64,000 nt of DNA. Origin: Mycolicibacterium hodleri. Its GTDB lineage: Bacteria > Actinomycetota > Actinomycetes > Mycobacteriales > Mycobacteriaceae. Where the stretch lies: NCBI RefSeq assembly GCF_006439015.1, contig NZ_RCZG01000005.1, positions 62,001 through 126,000 of the forward strand. Direction: 5' to 3'. Position 1 is the stretch's first letter. Every line of letters begins with the position of its first letter. Shown one piece after another: positions 1 through 9,210 of this stretch. The position numbers and the translations under genes are program-made. The notes below the pieces were generated by a model that was given only the letters and a program-made list of their open reading frames with translations, made no database searches and had not been told where the DNA came from.

Positions 1-777
1 TCCGAGGCCGACGACGACGACACTGCCAATGGGGCTTCCGACGGGATCCTTGCGAACCGTCATCCCCGGCAGCACGGCCAGCGAGAAGTAGGGGACCGTC
101 GACTCGTCGACGTCGGCGGCGGGAGACACTCGCTGCTGCGCGGTGCTCGCACGCTCGACGTAGTAGGCGTCGTGCAGTCGACCGACCGCCGAGAGCGCTT
201 CCCGCACAGCAGGATACGATCGGCCGAGCTTCATCACCACGGCGGCGTCGGTGTCGGCCAGCCGCCGTTTGAGCTCGGCAGCCGGAAGTGTGCCCGGCAG
301 GATCGACAGCACCTCGTCACCCTGGACCAGCGGACGCCCGATGGCCGCCGACGCGGCGCTCACCGACGTCACCCCGGGCACGATGACCGCACTGAACCGC
401 TTCGTCAGCCGGTTGTGCATGTGCATGTACGAGCTGTAGAACAGCGGGTCGCCCTCCGCGAGCAGCGCCACGTCCCGGCCGGCCGCCAGATGGACGGCGA
501 TGCGGTCGGCCGCCGCCTCGTAGAAGTCCTCCATTGCCCCCGCGTAGCCACCGGGATGGTCGGTGGTCTCCGTGGTGACCGGATAGACCAGGTGCTCCTC
601 GAGTTGGCCGGGCCGCAGATATGGCTCGGCGATGGTGCGCGCGATGCTGCGTCCGTGGCGGGCGCTGTGATAGGCGACGACGTCGGCCTCACCGATGACG
701 CGCGCCGCCTTGACGGTGACCAGCTCGGGATCGCCGGGACCGAGGCCAACGCCCCACAGTGTGCCCGCCGTGCTCAT
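1..777 (-). CDS. cobIJ: CobIJ, bifunctional precorrin methyltransferase (3' end beyond window)
   Basis: Fusion of precorrin-2 C20-methyltransferase (CobI) and precorrin-3B C17-methyltransferase (CobJ), two S-adenosylmethionine-dependent steps of aerobic cobalamin synthesis. The 259 visible codons start with [28 protein letters not shown] at residues 9-18 is the tetrapyrrole-methylase SAM loop. A second start-like motif, VVVVGLG at 253-259, marks the beginning of the CobJ half, so the fusion is visible even though most of CobJ lies off the left edge. The ATG at 777 overlaps the cobH stop in an ATGA (774-777), which fits translational coupling. The fused form is usual in mycobacteria. Confidence 0.93.
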   Translation of the reverse strand, partial: MSTAGTLWGVGLGPGDPELVTVKAARVIGEADVVAYHSARHGRSIARTIAEPYLRPGQLEEHLVYPVTTETTDHPGGYAGAMEDFYEAAADRIAVHLAAGRDVALLAEGDPLFYSSYMHMHNRLTKRFSAVIVPGVTSVSAASAAIGRPLVQGDEVLSILPGTLPAAELKRRLADTDAAVVMKLGRSYPAVREALSAVGRLHDAYYVERASTAQQRVSPAADVDESTVPYFSLAVLPGMTVRKDPVGSPIGSVVVVGLG

Positions 778-1400
778 TCGCGTTCGGTCGCAATCGCATT
801 GACGGCAGCCGCAGCCATCGCGCTGCCGCCGCGGCGGCCCGTGACCACGAGGTACTCCATGCCGCGCGGCCGGTCGATCAGCTCGTCCTTGGACTGCGCC
901 GAGCCGACGAAGCCGACCGGGCCGCCTAGTACGGCGGCGGGTACGGGCGCGCCGTCGTCGAGCAGTTCGAGCAATCGGAACAGGGCGGTAGGGGCGTTCC
1001 CGATCGCGACCACCGCGCCACCGAGCCGCTCGGCCCAGAGGTCGACGCCCGCGGCGGAGCGCGTGCTGCCCAGGCGCGCCGCCAAATCGGCCGCCCTGGG
1101 GTCGGCGACGAGCGAGACCACCTCGTTGTCGGCGGGCAGCCGCGACCGCGTGATGCCCGCCGCCACCATCGATGAATCGCACAGCACGGGTGCCCCAGCG
1201 GTCAGGGCGACGTGTGCCGAGGAGGCGACTCCGGGGGTGAAGGCCACGTGCTCCGCGACGTCGACCTGACCACAAGTGTGGATCAGCCGGACGACGATGC
1301 GAGACACGTCGTCGGGAAAGCGCGCAAGGTCGGCTTCCTCGCGGATCATCGAGAACGACTGCCGGTAGATCTCGGCGGCGTCGCGGATGTAGTCGAGCAC
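774..1400 (-). CDS. cobH: Precorrin-8X methylmutase CobH
   Basis: Catalyses the 1,5-methyl shift that turns precorrin-8X into hydrogenobyrinic acid. At 208 residues it has normal family length. The catalytic-histidine region is visible as IHTCGQVD with His41, followed by the conserved stretches [12 protein letters not shown] and GNAPTALF and the C-terminal [12 protein letters not shown]. It lies 9 bp downstream of cobG and overlaps cobIJ by 4 bp, so cobG-cobH-cobIJ form one leftward operon. Confidence 0.95.
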   Translation of the reverse strand: MLDYIRDAAEIYRQSFSMIREEADLARFPDDVSRIVVRLIHTCGQVDVAEHVAFTPGVASSAHVALTAGAPVLCDSSMVAAGITRSRLPADNEVVSLVADPRAADLAARLGSTRSAAGVDLWAERLGGAVVAIGNAPTALFRLLELLDDGAPVPAAVLGGPVGFVGSAQSKDELIDRPRGMEYLVVTGRRGGSAMAAAAVNAIATERE

Positions 1401-1409
1401 CCGATCACC

Positions 1410-2519
1410 CTACGGGTGACGTGGCTCGTAACCGCTTGCGGTGGCTACCAGCACCTGGCCGACGGGCGGGCTGCCACAGGCACGTTCACAACCCACGAAG
1501 TGCCGGTGTAACCCCGCGGTCCCGTCGTGCACCGCCCGAGCGGCGTCGTCGCGGACGTCTGCCAGCGAGTGCGCGCAGCCCGGACTGCCGGTGCACGAAC
1601 TGACATCCAGCCATGGCGACCGGTCGTCGAATACCAGTCCCAAGGGCGCGAGCACTCGCAACGACGTATCGGCGATTCCCTCGTCGAGATCACAGATCAG
1701 CACCGAGCGCCACGGCGTGATCACCAGCGGTGACCCGACCGCCGCAAGGTACTCGGCGACCCTGGTCTTCAGAACGCCGAGGGGAACGGCAGCGCCGAGC
1801 GTGACCAGGCCGTCGTCCTGTGGAATCCAGCCGACGGGAGGCCGCACGAGGGGCGGCCACGTCGCCCCAGTTTCGGCAGTGGGCGTCAGCCCGTCCAACA
1901 GGGGTGCGATGTCAATGAGTTCGGTCGCGCGCCACGCAGTCCCGCGGACCTCGGTGAACCGCTCCGCCACGTCGACGAGCGTCACGGCGCCTTCTTGCGT
2001 GCGGACACCGGTGTCGACACCGGCCACCAGCAATGCGGCGGTGTCGTCGTCGAGGAAGTGCAGGCCGACGTCGGCCCCGAGTCCGGACACGTCGCCACGG
2101 CCGTCGTCCACCGCGAACAGGAACCGGCCCGGCAGGTGGGCTAGTCGATCATTGGCCTGAATCGCCGCATCGAGCGTGCGCACGAGGTCGCGGACGTCGG
2201 CGATACCCCCTTGGCGACCGGTCAGCGGCGAGGCGATCACGTTGCGAACGCGTTCGTGGCTTGGCGAGGGCAACAGCCCCGCATCCGCAATTGCGTCGGC
2301 CAGCGACTCTGCGTCCGTCACACCGCGCACCTGCACGTTTCCGCGGGACGTGAGTTCCATTGCGTGGGAGCCGAACCGGGCCGCGGCCAGAGCCAGTGCC
2401 TCGAGTTGGGGTGCCTCGATCATGCCGCCTGGCAGACGGACCCTTGCCAGCGCACCGTCCGCCGCCTGATGCACCTGAAGTGCACCGGGGCAGGCGTCGT
2501 CCTCGCGGGTTCGGGCCAT
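1410..2519 (-). CDS. cobG: CobG, precorrin-3B synthase
   Basis: Oxygen-dependent ring contraction enzyme converting precorrin-3A to precorrin-3B; a sirohaem/4Fe-4S protein of the nitrite/sulfite reductase fold. The frame stays open to 2687, but the ATG at 2519 (MARTREDD) gives the usual 369 residues and avoids overlapping the dioxygenase gene. Cluster ligands are visible as CTGSPGC (Cys309 and Cys315) and GCERAC (Cys344 and Cys348). First gene of the cobG-cobH-cobIJ operon. Its presence indicates the aerobic cobalamin route. Confidence 0.92.
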   Translation of the reverse strand: MARTREDDACPGALQVHQAADGALARVRLPGGMIEAPQLEALALAAARFGSHAMELTSRGNVQVRGVTDAESLADAIADAGLLPSPSHERVRNVIASPLTGRQGGIADVRDLVRTLDAAIQANDRLAHLPGRFLFAVDDGRGDVSGLGADVGLHFLDDDTAALLVAGVDTGVRTQEGAVTLVDVAERFTEVRGTAWRATELIDIAPLLDGLTPTAETGATWPPLVRPPVGWIPQDDGLVTLGAAVPLGVLKTRVAEYLAAVGSPLVITPWRSVLICDLDEGIADTSLRVLAPLGLVFDDRSPWLDVSSCTGSPGCAHSLADVRDDAARAVHDGTAGLHRHFVGCERACGSPPVGQVLVATASGYEPRHP

Positions 2520-2523
2520 CCTC

Positions 2524-3465
2524 CTACGGTACGGCGGCCAGGCGGACCGGCGCCACGACCTCCGAGTAGTGGGAGGCGTCACCGGTGATGACGCGACTGG
2601 GCCTGCCGTGCACGTCGACGGGAACGTCGCCAGCCAGGGTGACCCGACTGAGACGGCGGTACTGGTCGTCGTAGTCGGATACCGCATAGTGCTGAGTCGC
2701 CCGATTGTCCCAGATGGCCAGATCGCCGGCTCGCCAGTTCCAGCGAATCGTGTTCTCCAGCTTGGTGACCCGGGCCTGTAGAAGCTGCAGAAGCGTGCTC
2801 GACTCGGTGCTGCCGAGACCGACGAACCTCTTCACGAAGTGGCCGAGCAGCAGTACTCGCCGCCCCGTCTCGGGGTGGACGCGCACCACGGGATGCTCGG
2901 TCTCGTAGACGTCCGAGACGAACTCCTCGCGGTACTGGCGGGTGTTCGCGGCGACCTCGGCCGCCACGCCACTGACATTCTCCACGACGTCCCTGACGTA
3001 GTCGTAGTCGTTGGTGTGAACCGCCCTCAGGTTCTCGGCAAGGGCGGCCAGCGGCGGGGGCAGCTGGTCGTAGGCGGCCTCCGTGGACGCCCATGAGGTG
3101 GTGCCGCCGTACTCGGGCAGCGAAATGGCTCGCAGCAGTGAGGCCTTCGGGATGCGGTCGACGAACGTGACGTCGGTGTGCCACGAGTTCGCCTTGTCGT
3201 ATCGAGAGTCGATCGGAAGCACGTCAGCACCTCGCGACGTCACCGTCGGATGGGCCATCGTGGGAGTCCCGAGCGTCCTGGCGAAGGCGAGCTGAGTCTC
3301 GTCGTCGAGGTGGTGCTGGTCGCGGAAGAAGATCACCTTGTGCGTCAGAAGCGCGTCGTTGATCGCCCCGACCGTGGCTGCGTCGAGATCGCCGCCGACC
3401 CGCACGCCGTCGACCCGCGCGCCGATGTTCGCGCCGAGTTTCACGACGACAGGGGAGTTGGACAT
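2524..3465 (-). CDS. TauD/TfdA-family Fe(II)/2-oxoglutarate dioxygenase
   Basis: 313-residue dioxygenase of the taurine / alkylsulfate group; such enzymes release sulfite or sulfate from organosulfur compounds at the expense of 2-oxoglutarate. Visible signature: the HxD iron motif in NSWHTDVTF, the substrate/2-OG threonine region downstream, and the distal histidine in [12 protein letters not shown] followed by the arginine-containing [15 protein letters not shown] at 3465 (MSNSPVVV) is preferred over the in-frame ATG 15 bp upstream because the family starts close to the [11 protein letters not shown] strand. It ends 5 bp before cobG and may be co-transcribed with it, though it has no known role in B12 synthesis. 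The substrate cannot be told from sequence. Confidence 0.88.
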   Translation of the reverse strand: MSNSPVVVKLGANIGARVDGVRVGGDLDAATVGAINDALLTHKVIFFRDQHHLDDETQLAFARTLGTPTMAHPTVTSRGADVLPIDSRYDKANSWHTDVTFVDRIPKASLLRAISLPEYGGTTSWASTEAAYDQLPPPLAALAENLRAVHTNDYDYVRDVVENVSGVAAEVAANTRQYREEFVSDVYETEHPVVRVHPETGRRVLLLGHFVKRFVGLGSTESSTLLQLLQARVTKLENTIRWNWRAGDLAIWDNRATQHYAVSDYDDQYRRLSRVTLAGDVPVDVHGRPSRVITGDASHYSEVVAPVRLAAVP

Positions 3466-3603
3466 GCACCATTGCCGCACGAATCCCTCGTCTTGGCCAG
3501 TCTTGGGCTTACCACGAGTGGAAGTGCGGGATTCGCTGCCTCAAGGATGCGTCCATTGGCGTCAATTTCAAGATCGACTGGCGTACTGCGGCTGCCGCGG
3601 TAA

Positions 3604-4014
3604 CCCAGCATTCCCGGGATCGACACCGTCGCGGGGGAGGGGCCCAGGGCCCACCGTTCCGTGGCCGTCCCGGGGTTCCCGAACATGTTCATGATGATGG
3701 GCCCGCACTCGCCGATCGGAAGTCAGTCTCTGATCCCGGTTGCGGAGGACCAGGCCGAGTACGCACTGTGGTGGATAAAGCAGATCGCCCAGGGCAACGT
3801 CATCGAGGCAGTGCCGACCAGCGCTGCCACCAAGGATTACGACGACGCGATGAAAGCGGCTATGCCGCAAACTATTTGGGTGAGCGGCTGTTCGAGCTGG
3901 TACCTAGGCAAGGACGGCCTTCCCGAACGCTTCCCCCGGACTCCCGAGCGTCACTCCGCTGTGTTGCGGCATCCTGACCTCCGTGACTTCGAGGTGCGCA
4001 CCTCGGCTGAGTGA
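3604..4014 (+). pseudogene. C-terminal remnant of a flavin-containing / Baeyer-Villiger monooxygenase
   Basis: The open frame after a stop at 3601 reads IDTVAGEGPRAHRS, then VAVPGFPNMFMMMGPHSP and an EDQAEYALWWIKQI helix: the characteristic C-terminal end of cyclohexanone-monooxygenase-like flavoproteins (PGFPN.FM..GP). The two Rossmann folds and the FxGxxxHxxxW motif, normally about 400 residues upstream, are absent; the preceding DNA is the dioxygenase gene on the other strand. A GTG at 3661 could start a 117-residue peptide, but it could not bind FAD or NADPH. A decayed 5'-truncated gene is the simplest reading. Confidence 0.8.
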
Positions 4015-4040
4015 CTTCTGTCACGTTTCCACCGAGTGTG

Positions 4041-4057
4041 TTTCGTGCCACACGAAA
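4041..4057. promoter_or_regulatory. Inverted repeat TTTCGTG-N3-CACGAAA upstream of the cobN group
   Basis: Perfect 7-bp arms (4041-4047 and 4051-4057) separated by CCA. It lies 27 bp after the monooxygenase remnant and about 100 bp before the small ORF preceding cobN. It could be an operator or the stem of a weak terminator; no T-run follows. I looked for a cobalamin-riboswitch B12 box between here and cobN and did not find one. Confidence 0.45.
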
Positions 4058-4155
4058 ACCGTTTATGCGGTACCGCCGGTATTACGTTGCTTCAGAACCC
4101 TCCGTTGGCCAGCCACATTAGGCAAGGCATCGGAGACGACACAGGAGGAACGGCA

Positions 4156-4263
4156 ATGATGGGACTCTTCGCCTTCGCCGCGCTGGTGCTGGTGCTGCTC
4201 GCAGTTCTCGGACACCCGTACCAGGAGTCGTGGTACGGCAGGTGGGGTAACTCCGACCGCTGA
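4156..4263 (+). CDS. 35-residue predicted single-pass membrane peptide upstream of cobN
   Basis: Short ORF MMGLFAFAALVLVLLAVLGH followed by PYQESWYGRWGNSDR. It has one hydrophobic segment (residues 3-18) and a polar, aromatic C-terminus. It is preceded by a strong ribosome-binding site, AGGAGGAA, 6 bp before the ATG, much better than the one for cobN. It ends 19 bp before the cobN start, in the same direction. No family recognised: it lacks the histidine pattern of CbtB-type cobalt subunits and does not look like KdpF. A role in coupling or membrane localisation of the cobaltochelatase is only a guess. Confidence 0.6.
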   Translation: MMGLFAFAALVLVLLAVLGHPYQESWYGRWGNSDR

Positions 4264-4282
4264 GATGCGGTACGAATGGTGA

Positions 4283-7200
4283 GTGAACCCCCCCACCGTT
4301 CTACTGCTGTCCACGTCGGACACCGACCTGATGACGGCCCGCGCCAGCGGCGCACCCTACCGGTGGATGAACCCCAGCCGGCTAGTCGACGGCGAGCTCG
4401 ACAGTCTGCTGGACGGTGCCGACGTGGTCATCGTGCGGATCCTCGGCGGATACCGCAGCTGGCAGCAGGGGATCGATGCGATCATCGCCAAGAGTCTGCC
4501 TGCGATCGTCATCAGCGGTGAGCAGTCGCCCGACGCCGACCTGATGAGTCACTCGACCGTACCCGCCGGCGTCGCCCTTCAGACGCACGTCTATCTCGCG
4601 CAGGGCGGCATCACCAATCTTCAACAGCTTCATGCCTTCTTGAGCGACACCTTGCTCATGACGGGTTTCGGCTTCTCGCCGCCGGAGTCCACTCCGGCGT
4701 GGGGGGTGCTGGAATGTCCTGCGGGCCACGGTCCCTCCAACGACGGTCCGCGCGTGGCCGTGCTCTTCTATCGCGCGCAACACCTGGCGGGCAACACCGC
4801 CTACGTCGGCGCCCTATGCCACGCCATCGACGCGGCGGGCGGCCAACCCGTACCCATCTACGCCGCGTCGCTGCGCACTCCGGAACCGGACCTCCTCGAG
4901 CTGTTGGGGACCGTCGACGCCTTGGTGACGACGGTGCTGGCCGCGGGCGGAGCCGTCCCGGCCACCGTCACTGCGGGCGGGGCCGACGACACCTGGAACG
5001 TGGCGCACCTCGCGGCGCTGAACATCCCGATTCTTCAAGGACTGTGTCTGACGTCATCAAGGAAGCAGTGGAGCGATAACAACGACGGGATGAGCCCGCT
5101 CGACGTGGCGACCCAGGTGGCCGTACCCGAGTTCGACGGCCGGATCATCACAGTGCCGTTCTCGTTCAAGGAGATCGACGACGAAGGACTGATCTCCTAC
5201 GTCGCCGACCCGGAACGGTGCGCGCGGGTTGCGGGGCTGGCGGTGCGGCAGGCCAAGCTTCGCCACGTCGCCGCCGCGGACAAGCGAGTCGCGCTGATCT
5301 TCTCCGCCTACCCCACCAAGCACGCGCGCATCGGCAACGCCGTCGGCCTCGACACACCGGCGAGCGCAATCGCGTTGCTGACGGCGATGCTGGACGCCGG
5401 TTATCGGATCGGCGACGTGCCAGGCGTAGAGGCGCAGGATGGCGACGCACTGATCCATGCGCTCATCGAACGCGGCGGGCAAGACCCGGACTGGCTGACC
5501 CAGGGCCAGCTCGAGGGCAATCCGATCCGGGTGTCGGCGCGAGACTATCGCGCCTGGTTCGCAACGCTGCCCAGTCAATTGGCCGACCCCATCGTCGAGC
5601 ACTGGGGCCCACCACCCGGGGAGCTGTACGTCGACCGCAGTCGTGATCCCGATGGCGAGATCGTCATCGCCGCAATGCAGTCCGACAACGTCGTCATCAT
5701 GGTCCAGCCGCCCCGCGGGTTCGGTGCCAACCCGATCGCGATCTACCACGACCCCGACCTGCCGCCAAGTCACCACTATCTGGCGGCCTACCGGTGGCTT
5801 GACGACGAATTCTCCAATGGCTTTCGCGCCGACGCCGTCGTGCACCTCGGCAAGCACGGCAACCTGGAATGGCTGCCTGGCAAGACCCTCGGCATGTCGT
5901 CGACGTGCGGGACCGATGCGGCCCTCGGCGATCTGCCGCTGATCTACCCGTTCCTGGTCAACGACCCAGGGGAGGGCACCCAGGCCAAGCGTCGGGCACA
6001 CGCTGTCCTGGTCGATCACCTGATCCCGCCGATGGCGCGAGCCGAGAGCTATGGCGACATCGCCCGACTCGAGCAGATGCTCGACGAACACTCCAACATC
6101 GCGGCCTTGGACCCCGGCAAGCTGCCTGCCATCCGCCAGGAGATCTGGACGCTGATGCGAGCGGCGAAGATGGACAACGATCTCGGCTTGGAGGATCGGC
6201 CCGACGAGGACGTCTTCGACGACATGCTGCTTCACGTCGACGGCTGGCTGTGCGAGATCAAGGACGTCCAGATCCGCGACGGACTGCACATCCTGGGCCA
6301 AGCACCCGACGGCGAGACCGAACTGAACCTGGTGCTGGCCATCCTGCAGGCCAGGCAGTTGTTCGGGGGCGAGCAGTCGGTCCCCGGGCTTCGGCAGGCG
6401 CTGGGTCTGGCCGAGGACGGTTCCGACTCGCGAGGTGACGTCGACGCCGCTGAGGCCCGGGCGCGGGAACTGGTCAGCGCCCTCGCCGAAAGTGATTGGA
6501 ATCCAGCCGCCGTCGACCGGATAACCGACGACTCCGTGGTAGCCGCGATCCTTCGCTTCGCGGCCACCGAGGTGGTGCCGCGGCTTCGGGAGACCGATCG
6601 CGAGATCTCGCAGATTCTGCATGCGCTGGGCGGCGGATTCATTCCGGCCGGGCCATCGGGATCGCCGTTGCGGGGCCTGATCAACGTACTGCCCACCGGA
6701 CGCAACTTCTACTCCGTCGACCCCAAGGCCATACCATCCCGGCTGGCATGGGAAACCGGTGTCGCCCTTGCTGATTCGCTACTCGAGCGCTATCACGCCG
6801 ACCACGGGGCGTGGCCGCAGTCGGTCGGTCTCTCGGTGTGGGGCACGTCGGCGATGCGCACCTCGGGTGACGACATCGCCGAGGTCTTCGCCCTCCTCGG
6901 CGTCCGGCCGGTATGGGACGAGGCCTCCCGACGGGTCGTCGACCTGGAGGCCGTGGCCCTGGCCGACCTCGGACGGCCACGCATCGACGTCACCGTCCGG
7001 ATCTCGGGTTTCTTCCGCGACGCCTTCCCACATGTCGTGACGATGCTCGACGACGCCGTGGCACTGGTCGCCGATCTCGACGAACCCGGCGAGCACAACT
7101 ACGTCCGCGCGCATGCGCAGGCCGATCTCGCCGAACACGGGGACAAACGCCGCTCCACGACGCGGATCTTCGGCTCGAAACCAGGGACCTACGGGGCCGG

Positions 7201-7876
7201 GCTGCTGCAGCTGATCGACAGCAAGAACTGGCGCGACGACGCCGATTTGGCCGAGGTCTACACGGCGTGGGGCGGGTTCGCCTACGGTCGCGGCCTTGAC
7301 GGCGCGGCCGCGAGCGATGACATGAACAGGCAGTATCGCCGGATCGCAGTCGCGGCGAAGAACCTCGACACTCGCGAACACGACATCGCCGACTCCGACG
7401 ATTACTTCCAGTACCACGGCGGCATGATCGCCACCGTGCGCGCGCTCACCGGCACGGAACCGGCCGCCTACGTCGGCGACAACACCCGCCCGGATTCCGT
7501 GCGCACTCGGACATTGTCCGAGGAGACCACCCGCGTGTTCCGGGCCCGCGTGGTCAACCCCCGCTGGATCAACGCGATGCGCAGGCATGGCTACAAGGGT
7601 GCCTTCGAGATGGCGGCCACCGTCGACTACCTGTTCGGCTACGACGCGACCGCCGGGGTGATGGCCGATTGGATGTACGAACGACTGGCAGGGGAGTACG
7701 TCCTCGACGACGAGAACCGCAAGTTCGTGAACGAGTCCAATCCGTGGGCGCTGCACGGCATGGCCGAGCGGTTGCTGGAGGCCGCGGGACGCGGCATGTG
7801 GGCGGAGCCGGACGTCGCCACCCTGGACGGGCTTCGGCGGGTGCTCCTCGAGACCGAGGGCGACCTGGAGGGCTAG
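4283..7876 (+). CDS. cobN: Cobaltochelatase large subunit CobN
   Basis: ATP-dependent insertion of cobalt into hydrogenobyrinic acid a,c-diamide; works with CobS/CobT or ChlI/ChlD-type AAA+ partners, none of which is in this window. 1197 residues, the normal size for mycobacterial CobN and the CobN/magnesium-chelatase H family. Visible family stretches: HLGKHGNLEWLPGK, GLSVWGTSAMRTSGDD, PRIDVTVRISGFFRDAFP and the C-terminal RKFVNESNPWALHGMAERLLEAA. The start is GTG at 4283; an ATG at 4276 is in another frame. The ribosome-binding site is weak, so translation may depend on the preceding small ORF. Confidence 0.96.
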   Translation: MNPPTVLLLSTSDTDLMTARASGAPYRWMNPSRLVDGELDSLLDGADVVIVRILGGYRSWQQGIDAIIAKSLPAIVISGEQSPDADLMSHSTVPAGVALQTHVYLAQGGITNLQQLHAFLSDTLLMTGFGFSPPESTPAWGVLECPAGHGPSNDGPRVAVLFYRAQHLAGNTAYVGALCHAIDAAGGQPVPIYAASLRTPEPDLLELLGTVDALVTTVLAAGGAVPATVTAGGADDTWNVAHLAALNIPILQGLCLTSSRKQWSDNNDGMSPLDVATQVAVPEFDGRIITVPFSFKEIDDEGLISYVADPERCARVAGLAVRQAKLRHVAAADKRVALIFSAYPTKHARIGNAVGLDTPASAIALLTAMLDAGYRIGDVPGVEAQDGDALIHALIERGGQDPDWLTQGQLEGNPIRVSARDYRAWFATLPSQLADPIVEHWGPPPGELYVDRSRDPDGEIVIAAMQSDNVVIMVQPPRGFGANPIAIYHDPDLPPSHHYLAAYRWLDDEFSNGFRADAVVHLGKHGNLEWLPGKTLGMSSTCGTDAALGDLPLIYPFLVNDPGEGTQAKRRAHAVLVDHLIPPMARAESYGDIARLEQMLDEHSNIAALDPGKLPAIRQEIWTLMRAAKMDNDLGLEDRPDEDVFDDMLLHVDGWLCEIKDVQIRDGLHILGQAPDGETELNLVLAILQARQLFGGEQSVPGLRQALGLAEDGSDSRGDVDAAEARARELVSALAESDWNPAAVDRITDDSVVAAILRFAATEVVPRLRETDREISQILHALGGGFIPAGPSGSPLRGLINVLPTGRNFYSVDPKAIPSRLAWETGVALADSLLERYHADHGAWPQSVGLSVWGTSAMRTSGDDIAEVFALLGVRPVWDEASRRVVDLEAVALADLGRPRIDVTVRISGFFRDAFPHVVTMLDDAVALVADLDEPGEHNYVRAHAQADLAEHGDKRRSTTRIFGSKPGTYGAGLLQLIDSKNWRDDADLAEVYTAWGGFAYGRGLDGAAASDDMNRQYRRIAVAAKNLDTREHDIADSDDYFQYHGGMIATVRALTGTEPAAYVGDNTRPDSVRTRTLSEETTRVFRARVVNPRWINAMRRHGYKGAFEMAATVDYLFGYDATAGVMADWMYERLAGEYVLDDENRKFVNESNPWALHGMAERLLEAAGRGMWAEPDVATLDGLRRVLLETEGDLEG

Positions 7877-7894
7877 GGCCACTAGATTGTCGTC

Positions 7895-8308
7895 ATGCCT
7901 GCCACGTTCGCCGAGGTCGCGAAATCCGAGTACGTGCTGTTGACGACGTTCACCAAGGACGGCAGACCCAAGCCAACCGCCATCTGGGTGGCTCCGGACG
8001 GCAACCGGGTCGTCGCCATCACGCAGGAGAAGTCCTGGAAGGTCAAGCGCATCCGCAACACCCCGCGGGTCACCATCGCCGAGTGCGACCGCGGCGGCAA
8101 GCCCAAGGGCGAGGCCGTCGAAGCCGTCGCCGTGATCCTCGACAAGTCCGAGACCCCCAAGGTCTACGACGCGATCGGTAAGCGGTACGGGTTGATCGGC
8201 AAGGTGTTCAACGTGTTCAGCAAGCTCCGGGGTGGCGCAAAGAACAACGTCGGCATCGAGTTGAAGGCCGTCGGGGCGAGCGAAGCGACGGGGGAGGGTG
8301 GCGCCTAG
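7895..8308 (+). CDS. PPOX-class split-barrel flavin/F420-dependent protein, copy 1
   Basis: 137-residue split-barrel protein of the pyridoxamine-oxidase-like family whose mycobacterial members often use coenzyme F420. Typical N-terminus FAEVAKSEYVLLTTFTKDGR, then PRVTIAECDRGGKPKGE. An Rv2061c-type gene also follows cobN in M. tuberculosis (from memory). Start ATG at 7895, 18 bp after cobN. Its stop TAG (8306-8308) shares one base with the GTG start of the second copy. Substrate unknown. Confidence 0.88.
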   Translation: MPATFAEVAKSEYVLLTTFTKDGRPKPTAIWVAPDGNRVVAITQEKSWKVKRIRNTPRVTIAECDRGGKPKGEAVEAVAVILDKSETPKVYDAIGKRYGLIGKVFNVFSKLRGGAKNNVGIELKAVGASEATGEGGA

Positions 8309-8700
8309 TGCCAACGTTCTCCGAGGTGTACGAGGAGAAGTACCTGCTGCTGACCACGTTCACCAAGGACGGGCGGCCCAAGCCGACGCCGGTCTGGGGT
8401 GTTCCCGAGGGCGGCAAGCTGTTGATCAGCACGGATGACGGATCGTGGAAGACCAAGCGCATCAACAACACTCCGCGCGTCACGATCCAGAAGTGCGGCG
8501 TGCTCGGCAAGCCCAAGGGCGAACCCGTCGAGGCGGTGGCCCGCAATCTGCCGAAGTCCGAAACCCGGAGGGTGTTCGACCTGGTCACCAAGCGCTACTG
8601 GTACCACGCATGGTGGTGGATCCCGCAGGCGATCATCCGTGGTGGCATCGACAAGGTGCACGCCGCCATAGAGGTGCAAGCAGTCGCGACGGCGGACTAG
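8308..8700 (+). CDS. PPOX-class split-barrel flavin/F420-dependent protein, copy 2
   Basis: 130 residues, clearly paralogous to the preceding gene: both carry TTFTKDGRPKPT, KRI.NTPRVTI..C, GKPKGE.VEAVA and KSET..V.D...KRY. Start is GTG at 8308, overlapping the previous stop by one base. The C-terminal third differs from copy 1, with a tryptophan-rich WYHAWWWIPQAIIRGG segment that may line a cofactor or substrate pocket, suggesting the pair diverged rather than being redundant. Confidence 0.86.
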   Translation: MPTFSEVYEEKYLLLTTFTKDGRPKPTPVWGVPEGGKLLISTDDGSWKTKRINNTPRVTIQKCGVLGKPKGEPVEAVARNLPKSETRRVFDLVTKRYWYHAWWWIPQAIIRGGIDKVHAAIEVQAVATAD

Positions 8701-8733
8701 GAACCCCGGCGTCGTGCGAGACGTTGTGACGGT

Positions 8734-9210
8734 ATGGCTATGCGGCTCTTTCTGATCTACGTCCTCGTCGAACTGGCGGTGGTGGTCGCGCTGGTGTCCA
8801 CGATCGGGTTCGGTTGGACGTTGCTGGTGGTGATCGGCACGTTCGCGCTTGGTCTCGTCCTCGCGGGGTCGCAGATGAGGCGCCAGATCCAGCAGCTCCG
8901 GGTGGGCCTCGCCGCTCCGCGCGGCGCTGTACCCGACGGCGCCCTGGTGGCGCTCGGCACAGTCCTCACCGTCGTCCCCGGGCTGGTCACCTCAGCGTTG
9001 GGACTGCTCCTGTTGCTACCGCCGACCCGCGCTGCCGCACGCCCGGTCGTCACGGCGCTCGCTGCGCGTGGTCTCGGTCGGGTCCCGCTGATCGTCACGA
9101 CCGCGGGGAACATGCACCAACCGCACCGCGGTGAGTACATCGACGGCGAGGTGGTCGACGTGACCGACGTTGAGCAACCGCGTCTGCCCAAGCACCCCGA
9201 CGTCGCTTGA
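8734..9210 (+). CDS. fxsA: FxsA family membrane protein
   Basis: 158-residue inner-membrane protein of the FxsA family, named for suppression of F-plasmid exclusion of phage T7; physiological role unknown. Three to four hydrophobic segments in the first 95 residues, including the family core ELAVVVALVSTIGFGWTLL and a VPGLVTSALGLLLLLPPTR stretch, followed by a soluble acidic tail (GEVVDVTDVE). It overlaps the next gene by TTGA, so the two are probably translated together. The same fxsA/hydrolase/lnt-ppm1 order occurs in M. tuberculosis from memory. Confidence 0.88.
   Translation: MAMRLFLIYVLVELAVVVALVSTIGFGWTLLVVIGTFALGLVLAGSQMRRQIQQLRVGLAAPRGAVPDGALVALGTVLTVVPGLVTSALGLLLLLPPTRAAARPVVTALAARGLGRVPLIVTTAGNMHQPHRGEYIDGEVVDVTDVEQPRLPKHPDVA

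Noticed and set aside
172..1269. Long rightward open frame of 365 codons over the cobalamin genes
   Set aside because: It lies opposite cobIJ and cobH, whose protein motifs are clear; its own product is arginine/alanine-rich without family features, as expected from the opposite strand of GC-rich genes.
3441..3692. 83-codon leftward frame upstream of the dioxygenase
   Set aside because: It overlaps the monooxygenase remnant antisense and the dioxygenase start; no resemblance to a known family.
4018..4155. Possible cobalamin riboswitch before cobN
   Set aside because: No B12-box-like sequence or recognisable multi-stem layout; only a short inverted repeat at 4041-4057.
5057..6622. 521-codon leftward frame inside cobN, and a similar 511-codon frame at 6779-8314
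   Set aside because: Both mirror the third-codon-position GC bias of cobN and contain no recognisable domain.
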